DNA from: Clostridia bacterium
GTDB taxonomy: Bacteria; Bacillota; Clostridia; Oscillospirales; CAG-272
Assembly (NCBI GenBank): GCA_017412045.1
Contig: JAFQOX010000070.1
Coordinates: forward strand, 1 to 33,815
Direction: 5' to 3'
DNA: 33,815 nt
How positions within the stretch are numbered: position 1 is the stretch's first letter; the number at the start of each line of letters is the position of its first letter. Position numbers and translations under genes: made by a program. This document shows positions 1 through 6,803 of this stretch, one piece after another. A model generated the notes under the pieces. It was not told where the DNA came from. It searched no databases and saw only the letters and a program-made list of their open reading frames with translations.

Positions 1-300
1 AACGAAGCCCTGAACGCAGAATTGACCGCAATCAAAGCAAGCGAAGCCGATTCCATAGCAGCGCTCGCGGCAGAACGCGCAAAGAACGAAACGCTGACCG
101 CCGAAAACGAAGCTCTGAACGCAGAATTGACCGCGATCAAAGCAAGCGAAGCCGATTCCACAGCAGCGCTCGCGGCAGAACGCGCAAAGAACGAAACGCT
201 GACCGCCGAAAACGAAGCTCTGAACGCAGAATTGACCGCGATCAAAGCAAGCGAAGCCGATTCCATAGCAGCGCTCACGGCAGAACGTGCAAAGAACGAG
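1..300 (+). repeat. 105-bp tandem repeat inside the coiled-coil gene
   Basis: Three near-identical units start at 1, 106 and 211, each opening with AACGAAGC(C/T)CTGAACGCAG. Units differ by a few bases only, for example atagca versus acagca around 55 and 160. The unit is exactly 35 codons, so copy number can change without a frame shift. The third unit diverges after about 300, and more copies probably lie upstream of the window. Confidence 0.9.
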
Positions 301-600
301 ACGTTGGCTTCCGTCCACGAAACGGTAAGCGCAGAGCTGGCGGCAACCAAAGCGGCGTTGGCGGAAGCACAAGAGCAATCGCTCCGAAATGCGAAATTGG
401 AAGCAGCCCTCGCGCAAAAAACGGCGGAAATACTTGCCCTGCAAGCCGAAACGGAAAAGCTCCGCGCAGATCTGATCTATCAGGACAGATCGGAGCGGGT
501 TGCTTATGCGCATACCAATACATTCTTTATTATGGAAGAGAAGATGGGCAGATTTTACAGAGACGCCATGTGCTTCTCCGAGGAGAAAACCGGCATTTGA
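1..600 (+). CDS. Coiled-coil repeat protein, C-terminal part (5' end outside window)
   Basis: The reading frame is open from the first base and ends with TGA at 598-600, so the true start lies upstream. The first 100 or so residues are a 35-residue repeat rich in Ala, Glu, Lys and Leu with heptad-like spacing, which indicates a long alpha-helical coiled coil. The repeat decays after about residue 100 into non-repeated helix (AELAATKAALAEAQ and similar). The last 45 residues are not repetitive and contain several aromatic residues, so they may form a small folded tip. No membrane segment or enzymatic motif is visible in this portion. Function cannot be assigned; structural, septum-associated or surface roles are all possible. 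A strong terminator follows directly, so this is the last gene of its transcript. Confidence 0.75.
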   Translation, partial: NEALNAELTAIKASEADSIAALAAERAKNETLTAENEALNAELTAIKASEADSTAALAAERAKNETLTAENEALNAELTAIKASEADSIAALTAERAKNETLASVHETVSAELAATKAALAEAQEQSLRNAKLEAALAQKTAEILALQAETEKLRADLIYQDRSERVAYAHTNTFFIMEEKMGRFYRDAMCFSEEKTGI

Positions 601-628
601 TTTCCGATCGAGCCTTTTACAGCATATC

Positions 629-662
629 CGCCCTGCGTCTGAAAAGACGCAGGGCGTTTTTT
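629..662 (+). terminator. Intrinsic terminator after the coiled-coil gene
   Basis: A perfect 12-bp stem (CGCCCTGCGTCT at 629-640, complement at 645-656) closes a GAAA loop and is followed by six T. It separates the coiled-coil gene from smpB. Confidence 0.93.
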
Positions 663-702
663 CAGTTTTGTAAAGAAATTATGTGATTTTTGAATAAAAA
701 TC

Positions 703-731
703 TTGACATCGTACTAAATTTATGATATACT
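703..731 (+). promoter_or_regulatory. Promoter of smpB
   Basis: TTGACA at 703-708 and TATACT at 726-731 with a 17-bp spacer form a near-consensus housekeeping sigma promoter. It lies about 50 bp before the smpB start, between the preceding terminator and the ribosome binding site AAAGGAAG near 764-772. Confidence 0.88.
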
Positions 732-780
732 GTGTATCCGGAAAAAATGACGGAAAGTATCGGAAAGGAAGAATGGTTTT

Positions 781-1251
781 ATGGCAGACACCAAAGGTAA
801 AAAAATAATCGCATTGAACAGAAAAGCGCGCCACGATTTCTTCGTGGAGGATACTTACGAGGCAGGTATCGCGCTTTTCGGTACGGAGGTCAAAAGCCTT
901 CGTCAGGGAAGCGTCAATCTGAAGGATTCCTATTGCTATATCAAAAACGGCGAGATCTTCTCGACGGGCATTCATATCAGCCCTTATGAGAAGGGAAATA
1001 TCTTCAACCGCGATCCCCTGCGTGAACGCAAGCTGCTTATGCATAAGAAGGAAATTCTGAAGCTCCACGCGCTCGTCGGTCAGCAGGGCTATACGCTCGT
1101 CCCGCTCTCCCTCTATTTTTCGGGCAAAAACGTCAAATTGGAGCTCGGTGTTTGTAAGGGTAAAAAGCTCTACGATAAGCGCGAGGATGCCGCGAAAAAA
1201 GCGGAACAGCGCGACATCGACCGCTACGAACGCGAACGTTCCAAGTATTGA
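781..1251 (+). CDS. smpB: SsrA-binding protein SmpB
   Basis: SmpB binds the tRNA-like part of tmRNA and brings it to stalled ribosomes for trans-translation. The 156-residue product has the usual family length. It shows the typical OB-fold blocks [36 protein letters not shown] and HKKEILKL, then [17 protein letters not shown]. It ends in the basic [17 protein letters not shown] tail that mimics the codon-anticodon arm in the ribosome. The ATG at 781 follows a good AAAGGAAG site. Its partner RNA ssrA begins 83 bp downstream on the same strand, an arrangement common in Bacillota. No terminator separates the two, so co-transcription is possible. Confidence 0.97.
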   Translation: MADTKGKKIIALNRKARHDFFVEDTYEAGIALFGTEVKSLRQGSVNLKDSYCYIKNGEIFSTGIHISPYEKGNIFNRDPLRERKLLMHKKEILKLHALVGQQGYTLVPLSLYFSGKNVKLELGVCKGKKLYDKREDAAKKAEQRDIDRYERERSKY

Positions 1252-1306
1252 GCGTTCTACAATATATTAAATTTTTCATCATATTCCGCATTATGCGTCA
1301 GTCACT

Positions 1307-1327
1307 GCAATTATGAAACATAATTGC
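1307..1327 (+). other. Short perfect hairpin just before tmRNA
   Basis: GCAATTATG (1307-1315) and CATAATTGC (1319-1327) form a 9-bp stem with an AAA loop, ending 7 nt before the mature tmRNA 5' end. There is no T run, so it is not a terminator. A role in 5' processing of pre-tmRNA is possible but unproven. Confidence 0.45.
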
Positions 1328-1334
1328 CCCATAT

Positions 1335-1686
1335 GGGCCCGTAAAGGTTTCGACGGGGATTTTGCAGTACGGTAAGCGAGCCGAGATGTGGTAACTCGTT
1401 AAACAGCCTCACTTCTAAATATAAACGCTAATAATAACAGATTGGCTCTCGCTGCCTAATGCAGCGCGTCGCTCCCTTGACCACCGCGACTTGGGACTCG
1501 GCGTCACACAGCGGTAAATGTGCACAGCCCGTTTGCTTTTGAAGCTGTCATAAATAAAAAAGCTACCCGATCGTAAAGCCTGTTTGCCGGCGCTGCGAAA
1601 GGGGAATTCCAAAAGACAAACTTCGCTCGGAGAAAGCTGTATGAATAGATTTTCGGACAGGGGTTCGACTCCCCTCGGGTCCACCA
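1335..1686 (+). ncRNA. ssrA: tmRNA (transfer-messenger RNA)
   Basis: The 5' end GGGCCCG (1335-1341) pairs with CGGGTCC before the terminal ACCA at 1683-1686, making a 7-bp acceptor stem with one G-U pair. The 5' D-loop-like motif GGTTTCGACGGGG follows, and the 3' half has a T arm with AGGGG, TTCGACT, CCCCT. The tag reading frame starts at GCT 1427-1429 and ends with TAA at 1457-1459, giving ANNNRLALAA. The terminal ALAA matches known degradation tags. The CCA end is encoded. The length of 352 nt is normal for one-piece tmRNA. Together with SmpB it rescues stalled ribosomes and tags their products for proteolysis. Confidence 0.96.
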
Positions 1687-1718
1687 TCGATTTACACGTA
1701 ACGTGTTATATAACAAAA

Positions 1719-1754
1719 GTTCCTGTATGGTCAAGATTTTTGATCATACAGGAA
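1719..1754 (+). terminator. ssrA terminator hairpin; left copy of a flanking direct repeat
   Basis: A 15-bp stem (1720-1734 with 1740-1754, one G-U pair) around a 5-nt loop is followed by TTTTTGTTTTT, a good intrinsic terminator for ssrA. The same 36 nt recur without a mismatch at 6691-6726, on the far side of the AT-rich island. Confidence 0.85.
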
Positions 1755-1922
1755 TTTTTGTTTTTATTTTAGCGAAAATAGAGGGAGGAACTTACACGCA
1801 AATTTGTATTTTCGCTACATTTTGTGATTCCCGTTTTTGCCTTGATTTCCTTGCCGTTTGACGATTGGAGGAACGGGCGGAAACGCCGTTTTTTCTTTGG
1901 TTGGTGGAGAGATGTTTGTTGA
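1755..1922 (+). other. Gene-free spacer with two hairpins at the island's left end
   Basis: No gene is visible. AGCGAAAATA (1771-1780) and TATTTTCGCT (1807-1816) form a perfect 10-bp inverted repeat with a 26-nt loop containing GGGAGG. A second hairpin at 1872-1890 (AAC-G-GGCG, GAAA loop, CGCCGTT, one bulged G) runs into a T tract and resembles a terminator. This 168-nt segment is missing from the right-hand copy of the flanking repeats, where only 15 nt separate the two shared elements. Confidence 0.5.
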
Positions 1923-1969
1923 GAATTTTATTGTAATAGATTGACGATCCATCTGTTTTATGTTATCAT
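1923..1969 (+). promoter_or_regulatory. Promoter of the McrBC-like island; left copy of a repeated promoter element
   Basis: TTGACG at 1941-1946 and TATCAT at 1964-1969 with a 17-bp spacer lie about 50 bp before the AAA+ gene. The 22 nt at 1923-1944 are repeated exactly at 6742-6763, where a similar -35, spacer length and -10 follow. Confidence 0.7.
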
Positions 1970-2019
1970 ATAAATATACCTAAAAATTGTAATAATCAAT
2001 ATGTAAGGGAGGGCAACTT

Positions 2020-4593
2020 ATGGGAAAATATTTAGGTTATATTAGAAATAAACGTTATGACCAAACGAGTAAATCCTATGTCAATTTTAAACCATTATAT
2101 GAATATGTAAATGGAGAATTTATATATATTAGTACACAAGACAGGAAAATACTGCTGCCAGAGTCTAAATATGAAGATATATATTTATATGGCTTGTACG
2201 GAGAAGATCAAATTGCTCCAGAGGAAATTTTTGTCGATGATGAATATCTTCTTATTGATTTTGAGGTTGAGCAATTAGAGGATAATATCCATCCTGTAAC
2301 AGGGCAGAGAAATTATACTGGTTATAAAATGGATGTTTCTAAATATACAATTCTTAGTTTAAGTGACATTGGATACTATTATATTCTTGATCAAGATGCT
2401 TATGATGGAGATTATAAGGTGAACCCTGTTCTTGCGATTACCGACACTTATGTATACCAAGGGCTTCAGGTTGTAATTCAAACAGACGATAAATCAGTTC
2501 TCGGTCCTTTTACTGTAGAATATCAAGAAGATAAAGATAGCTATGTAGTTTTTACTAATCTGCAACTGCAAAAATATGTTTTGAGTGGTTATTACTTTTC
2601 GAATGGACTAAAGACCGATAAACTTGAATTGGGAAAATATGAAGATAAAAGAAATTTTCTTCGTATAGGAGAAAATAACTGTACTAAAAAATTCTTTGAT
2701 TTTGTCCCTAAAAAAGATTTACTTATAGCATTTAGAGAAACTTTGGATTCAAAATATTTTTTCGATGGGAAACTTGATTTATCAAATGTAAGGGAATTGG
2801 TTTCCGAGCAGGTAACTTCTTTATTTATTGGTGAAGGGCTTCCGGCAGAAATTGTTTCAAATCGTCAAGAAATAATTAGTACATTATTGACAAATGAAGC
2901 TGAGTTGAACGATACTTTTAGCTTTATTTCAGAAACGATTGCTGGAATTTTATTGAAGTATCAAGATAGTGAGTTATATCAAAATTTAGTTCAAAGTTTA
3001 TCTACTAATCCTGATTTTATGGCAAAAATTCCAGTATTTCAGTCCATTGCTAAAAGAATAGAATCAAAGCAAACTGAATTAGAAACTCTAACTAAACAAA
3101 TTCAAGAAACAAAAAGCCAGATAGATGAATCTAAAAAAAACCAAGCCTTAAGTTTATTTACATCTGCCCAAGATGAATCTGAAATAAGTAGTTTACAAGC
3201 TCGAAAAAGAAAATTAGAATTAGATATTCAAGGTTATGAATCTCAATTGGAAAAATTGAAAAGACAAGTCTATTTAGGTACAAGTTTGGTTGACTTAGAA
3301 AGTCGAGTAAAATATAAAGAAGGTCAGTTGAGTAGTTTGGAAAATGAAATGCGTCGTGTATTAGATGATAGTACAGAAACTGCAATGCGATTAAATTTCG
3401 ATGGTATGTTGTCAAATATGATGATTAGAAAAGCAGCAGAATGGGAAAATGCACAGACTCGTTTTAGTTATGAAACTAAGATTAGTGATTTGATAGAAAA
3501 AGTTTCTGTTTGCACAAAAACAGGAGAAGATTTAATAAATCATATAGTTTCTAAAATTCAAGAATATCGACCTAACTATGATAAAAATGCAATACTTAAT
3601 ATTCTTATTTGTTATACACAAGGTTTTCTTACTGTTTTTTCTGGAGAACCTGGAACAGGAAAAACATCTATTTGCGAAATTTTAGCTAATGTTTTAGGAT
3701 TGAACATTCCGAAGACGTATTTGGAATATGAAGATGGATATGACCCTGCACGTTTTGTCAATATTTCTGTTGAACGTGGATGGACAACTAAACGAGACTT
3801 TATTGGTTATTACAATCCCTTGACTAAAACTTTTGATAGAAATAATAGAAGAATGTTTGATGCACTGAATCTTATGGATTTGGAAACCAAGAAAAAAACG
3901 ATCGATATGCCGTTTATGATTCTTCTTGATGAAGCAAATTTAAGTCCGATGGAATATTATTGGGCGGACTATCTAAGATTTTGTGATAAGATTGATGATA
4001 ATTCATATATCAATCTTGGTGGAGATTATTGTTATTATATTCCTCAGTATTTGAGATTTCTTGCAACTATTAACAACGATCACACCACAGAATCTTTATC
4101 TCCAAGACTCATCGATCGTGCTTGGATTATTAGACTTCCTAAGGTTAGACCCAATAGATCTGATGTTTCTGTTTGTGATATCAATGAAATAATCTCATGG
4201 AGTTCACTGGATGCAACCTTTGGCGCTGAAGATTCGAATATCGTGTCGATGAATGAAAAAGTCAAAGACATCTATGAGGAATTGATTGAAAAATGTCGTT
4301 CTGCAAGAATAATGATTAGTCCTCGTGTAGATAAAGCAATTCGTTCTTATTGGTCTGTGGCGCAAAGAATCTTTGTTAGTACAGCTTATGATTCTTCGAT
4401 TATTGCACTCGATTACGCTGTAGCTCAGAGAATTATACCTCATATCAATGGTAGTGGAGAACAATACGGGGAACAACTAACCCAATTGAAAGAATTTTGC
4501 AGTAAATGTAATTTGAAGAATTCGGCTGATTTACTTTCCGAAATTATTCAAGTTGGAAAAGAATCTATGCACTATTATCAATTTTTTGCATAA
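2020..4593 (+). CDS. McrB-like AAA+ motor protein with N-terminal beta-rich region and coiled coil
   Basis: The likely role is the NTP-driven motor subunit of a two-gene McrBC-like (type IV restriction-like) defence system. Residues 1 to about 230 are rich in beta-prone, aromatic and acidic residues and may be the target-recognition part. About 340-460 is a predicted coiled coil. The AAA+ module has Walker A GEPGTGKTS (542-550), Walker B FMILLDEANLS (D637, E638) and an arginine-finger-like LSPRLIDRA (R696, R700). Where E. coli McrB has its N-T-A-D GTP signature, this protein reads T-I-N-N-D-H-T (N685 to H688), so nucleotide preference is uncertain. The ATG follows AAGGGAGGG at good spacing. 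The gene is very AT-rich compared with the flanking aro and topB genes. It overlaps no neighbour and is followed after 6 nt by the nuclease gene. A coiled coil fused to a McrB-type motor recalls the CoCoNuT subclass. Confidence 0.8.
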   Translation: MGKYLGYIRNKRYDQTSKSYVNFKPLYEYVNGEFIYISTQDRKILLPESKYEDIYLYGLYGEDQIAPEEIFVDDEYLLIDFEVEQLEDNIHPVTGQRNYTGYKMDVSKYTILSLSDIGYYYILDQDAYDGDYKVNPVLAITDTYVYQGLQVVIQTDDKSVLGPFTVEYQEDKDSYVVFTNLQLQKYVLSGYYFSNGLKTDKLELGKYEDKRNFLRIGENNCTKKFFDFVPKKDLLIAFRETLDSKYFFDGKLDLSNVRELVSEQVTSLFIGEGLPAEIVSNRQEIISTLLTNEAELNDTFSFISETIAGILLKYQDSELYQNLVQSLSTNPDFMAKIPVFQSIAKRIESKQTELETLTKQIQETKSQIDESKKNQALSLFTSAQDESEISSLQARKRKLELDIQGYESQLEKLKRQVYLGTSLVDLESRVKYKEGQLSSLENEMRRVLDDSTETAMRLNFDGMLSNMMIRKAAEWENAQTRFSYETKISDLIEKVSVCTKTGEDLINHIVSKIQEYRPNYDKNAILNILICYTQGFLTVFSGEPGTGKTSICEILANVLGLNIPKTYLEYEDGYDPARFVNISVERGWTTKRDFIGYYNPLTKTFDRNNRRMFDALNLMDLETKKKTIDMPFMILLDEANLSPMEYYWADYLRFCDKIDDNSYINLGGDYCYYIPQYLRFLATINNDHTTESLSPRLIDRAWIIRLPKVRPNRSDVSVCDINEIISWSSLDATFGAEDSNIVSMNEKVKDIYEELIEKCRSARIMISPRVDKAIRSYWSVAQRIFVSTAYDSSIIALDYAVAQRIIPHINGSGEQYGEQLTQLKEFCSKCNLKNSADLLSEIIQVGKESMHYYQFFA

Positions 4594-4599
4594 TGGAGT

Positions 4600-6483
4600 A
4601 TGGAAATGGATGAATTATGTTTACGTTTATTTCCTGATGGAAAAGAATTTTGTGATTTTTTGCTTCATCAACATCGCATAGAGGGATCAATAGTTGATAC
4701 TTTTAATCAAACATCCGATAATGTGTTTTCGAATTATAAGTATCGAGCACAACTTTTGAATGTAAAAGATAAGATAAGGAATCTTGTATTTTTATTAAAC
4801 GGGCATAAAGTACCGATTTACTATTTTTCTGATACAGGATACATTACATTTTCTGATGATTCTTTTGGTGCAAGAATATTTCTTGAATATTACGGATTCG
4901 TACAGATAACATTATCTTTTGAAGATGAACAAGGGAATCAACATCTTTGGGATACTGATTATATACCCGTTTGGGTAAGAAAAGGCAAGCAAAATGATTC
5001 TGTAAGAAGAATGTCAGAATATGTATATCGAAATAATTTAAGTTTATTAAATTTCGACAAAAATTTTGCCAAAGAAGAAGTAGGATTGAAAAGTTTTTCG
5101 AATCAAACACTGGAATCTCAAATTATACTTTTGGAAAAGATTTACGTGATTTTAGAGAAAAATTACTATTCATTCAAAACAAATAGCAGATTTGTTACTA
5201 CTTTAAAAGAACATATTGATTATTTTGAAAAATTAACATATGTTTCGCAAAATACGATTCGTTATATATCTCAGCATCCAGAAGAATTGCAACCTATACC
5301 TTCTTGCTTGGGTATAAAGATTGGGTCAAAGTTCTATCAACCCAGTAAAACTTTAATTACCGATGCGCAAAGATCATATGATATTTACGAAAATCGTGTA
5401 ATCTTGGGTTTTATCCTATTTCTTTTAAAAGAAATGGAGAAAATTGAAAAAGAAATACAATCTGTACTTTCTCAATATTCTTCGAATACTATGGAAACAG
5501 ACGAATATGTATTGTCTACATTTTTCATATATTCAAATACGATGGATTTGCTGAAAATTATTTTAATCGATATTCAAAAATTGCATCAAAAATATATTAT
5601 AATTTACCATTCTTATTGCGAAGTTTTACCAATTAATCATCAAATGATAACGGCTATACCAAAATTTACTCCTGTGTTTAAGTCCATTTTACATTATCAT
5701 CAAATTTATGATTGTATAGTTGATTGGTTCTCCAAAGGTGTCTTCTCGATTCAAAGAGAGAAATTTATGCTCTCTTTTGTAAAGATGTCTAAATTATATG
5801 AAGTTTATGTGTTAACGAAATTTTTGAATTTCTTTTCTGAAAAGGGATATAAACTATCGCTATCAGAAAAGAAGATGTACCCAGTTAAGAATCAATATTA
5901 TGAAAGTGTAGATTGTAATAACTATTTTGAATTTCAAAACGCAACTTGCAAAATTACTTTATATTATCAACCTGTTATATATAGCAAAGATCGTCAAAGT
6001 ATAAGCGGTATAGGTTTGTATAGAAATACATCTATCTCTTTTTCTGGCAAAGATGGTACAATTTATACTCCTGATTATTTGATAAAATATGAATATATAG
6101 GTGAGACGAATGCAAAGTATTTGCTTATTGATGCAAAATTTAGTACAATTAACACCGTTAAAGCTCATCATATCGCAAATTTAGTATATAAATATCTATT
6201 TTCCATATCTACGCTTTCACCCGACGACCAAATTTTGGGGCTTTGCGTTTTCAATGGACAATCGGATTCAGATATCGATAGTATGTTGAATGTTTATGAT
6301 TTTGAACAAAATTATGCGATATCACCGAAAGCAGAGATTGTTACATTTACGGAAAATTCAACGGAGAACACAAGATTGCACGAGTGCTTGCTTGAAAATG
6401 CCATCGGCTTGTATACTACCTTTCCACCACACGCACCTATCCTACTATCAGATTTTGAAACAGAAGATTTTGATTATCTATAA
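4600..6483 (+). CDS. McrC-like DUF2357-type protein with PD-(D/E)xK nuclease core
   Basis: The likely role is the nuclease partner of the upstream AAA+ motor. The N-terminal 330 or so residues resemble the DUF2357 region of McrC-type proteins: a beta-rich start, then helical segments, then DAQRSYDIYENRVILGFI. The C-terminal third carries the nuclease core. YTPDYLIKYEY supplies the first acidic residue (D492), and LLIDAKFS supplies D511 and K513 of the D-x-K pair. This matches the PDDEXK_7 (DUF524) pattern. Protein length (627) is usual for such fusions. The ATG at 4600 sits too close to GGAG (4595-4598). The ATG at 4606, two codons later, has better spacing and may be the true start. The gene shares the low GC of its partner and ends in a strong terminator, so the two genes form one operon. 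Confidence 0.78.
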   Translation: MEMDELCLRLFPDGKEFCDFLLHQHRIEGSIVDTFNQTSDNVFSNYKYRAQLLNVKDKIRNLVFLLNGHKVPIYYFSDTGYITFSDDSFGARIFLEYYGFVQITLSFEDEQGNQHLWDTDYIPVWVRKGKQNDSVRRMSEYVYRNNLSLLNFDKNFAKEEVGLKSFSNQTLESQIILLEKIYVILEKNYYSFKTNSRFVTTLKEHIDYFEKLTYVSQNTIRYISQHPEELQPIPSCLGIKIGSKFYQPSKTLITDAQRSYDIYENRVILGFILFLLKEMEKIEKEIQSVLSQYSSNTMETDEYVLSTFFIYSNTMDLLKIILIDIQKLHQKYIIIYHSYCEVLPINHQMITAIPKFTPVFKSILHYHQIYDCIVDWFSKGVFSIQREKFMLSFVKMSKLYEVYVLTKFLNFFSEKGYKLSLSEKKMYPVKNQYYESVDCNNYFEFQNATCKITLYYQPVIYSKDRQSISGIGLYRNTSISFSGKDGTIYTPDYLIKYEYIGETNAKYLLIDAKFSTINTVKAHHIANLVYKYLFSISTLSPDDQILGLCVFNGQSDSDIDSMLNVYDFEQNYAISPKAEIVTFTENSTENTRLHECLLENAIGLYTTFPPHAPILLSDFETEDFDYL

Positions 6484-6524
6484 GAAAAGACCCAAGTGCC
6501 ATTTTAACACTTGGGTCTTTTCTT
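6482..6524 (+). terminator. Terminator of the McrBC-like operon, overlapping its stop codon
   Basis: A perfect 17-bp inverted repeat (6482-6498 with 6508-6524) contains GACCCAAGTG and ends in TTTTCTT. The left arm begins inside the TAA stop of the nuclease gene. The A-rich left arm also gives a T tract on the other strand, so it could work in both directions. Confidence 0.9.
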
Positions 6525-6574
6525 ATACCTCCAATTTCAGTAAGCCCAAAATAAATCCCCGTCTTTTTCAGGCG

Positions 6575-6662
6575 GTGTTCATGTAGTAAAATGAAGTGAC
6601 TAAAACACTCTACCCGAGTAAATTGAACAGTTGAAAATACTCGGGTAGAGTAAAATGAACAC
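6575..6662. mobile_element. Nested inverted repeats, probable insertion-sequence or MITE scar
   Basis: GTGTTCAT (6575-6582) is inverted as ATGAACAC (6655-6662). Inside it, ACTCTACCCGAGTA (6607-6620) is inverted as TACTCGGGTAGAGT (6638-6651). The right arm read on the minus strand is GTGTTCAT-TTT-ACTCTACCCGAGTA. The left arm is the same with about 24 nt inserted between the two blocks. This looks like two facing transposon ends with almost nothing left between them. No transposase gene is present. The family cannot be named with confidence. Confidence 0.5.
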
Positions 6663-6690
6663 GGAGGATAAGTACATGAATAATAACAAA

Positions 6691-6726
6691 GTTCCTGTAT
6701 GGTCAAGATTTTTGATCATACAGGAA
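6691..6726. repeat. Right copy of the 36-nt ssrA-terminator direct repeat
   Basis: Identical over 36 nt to 1719-1754, including both arms and the loop of the hairpin. Here the downstream T run is shorter (CTTTTG). On the minus strand the hairpin could serve as terminator for the convergent carrier gene that ends at 6804. Confidence 0.9.
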
Positions 6727-6741
6727 CTTTTGCTGCTTTAG

Positions 6742-6788
6742 GAATTTTATTGTAATAGATTGAGGGTTAATCCATTTTGTGTTATGAT
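6742..6788 (+). promoter_or_regulatory. Right copy of the island promoter element, without a gene
   Basis: The first 22 nt match 1923-1944 exactly. TTGAGG (6760-6765), 17 bp and TATGAT (6783-6788) keep the -35/-10 layout of the left copy. Transcription from here would run antisense into the 3' end of the YfcC-type carrier gene. It is probably a leftover of duplication rather than a working promoter. Confidence 0.5.
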
Positions 6789-6803
6789 CGAACTCACCTT
6801 ATT

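Noticed and set aside
1..300. Possible CRISPR array because of regular repeats.
   Set aside because: The 105-bp units are contiguous with no unique spacers and keep one open frame, so they are coding tandem repeats.
1655..1686. tRNA-like end of ssrA as the attachment core of an integrated element.
   Set aside because: No second copy of the T-arm/acceptor sequence is found at the right border. The duplicated sequence is the terminator hairpin further downstream, and no integrase gene is present.
6676..6741. A 21-codon open frame with GGAGG before its ATG, running through the right copy of the 36-nt hairpin.
   Set aside because: Its codons are those of the terminator hairpin itself, and the left copy has no equivalent start, so a real peptide is unlikely.
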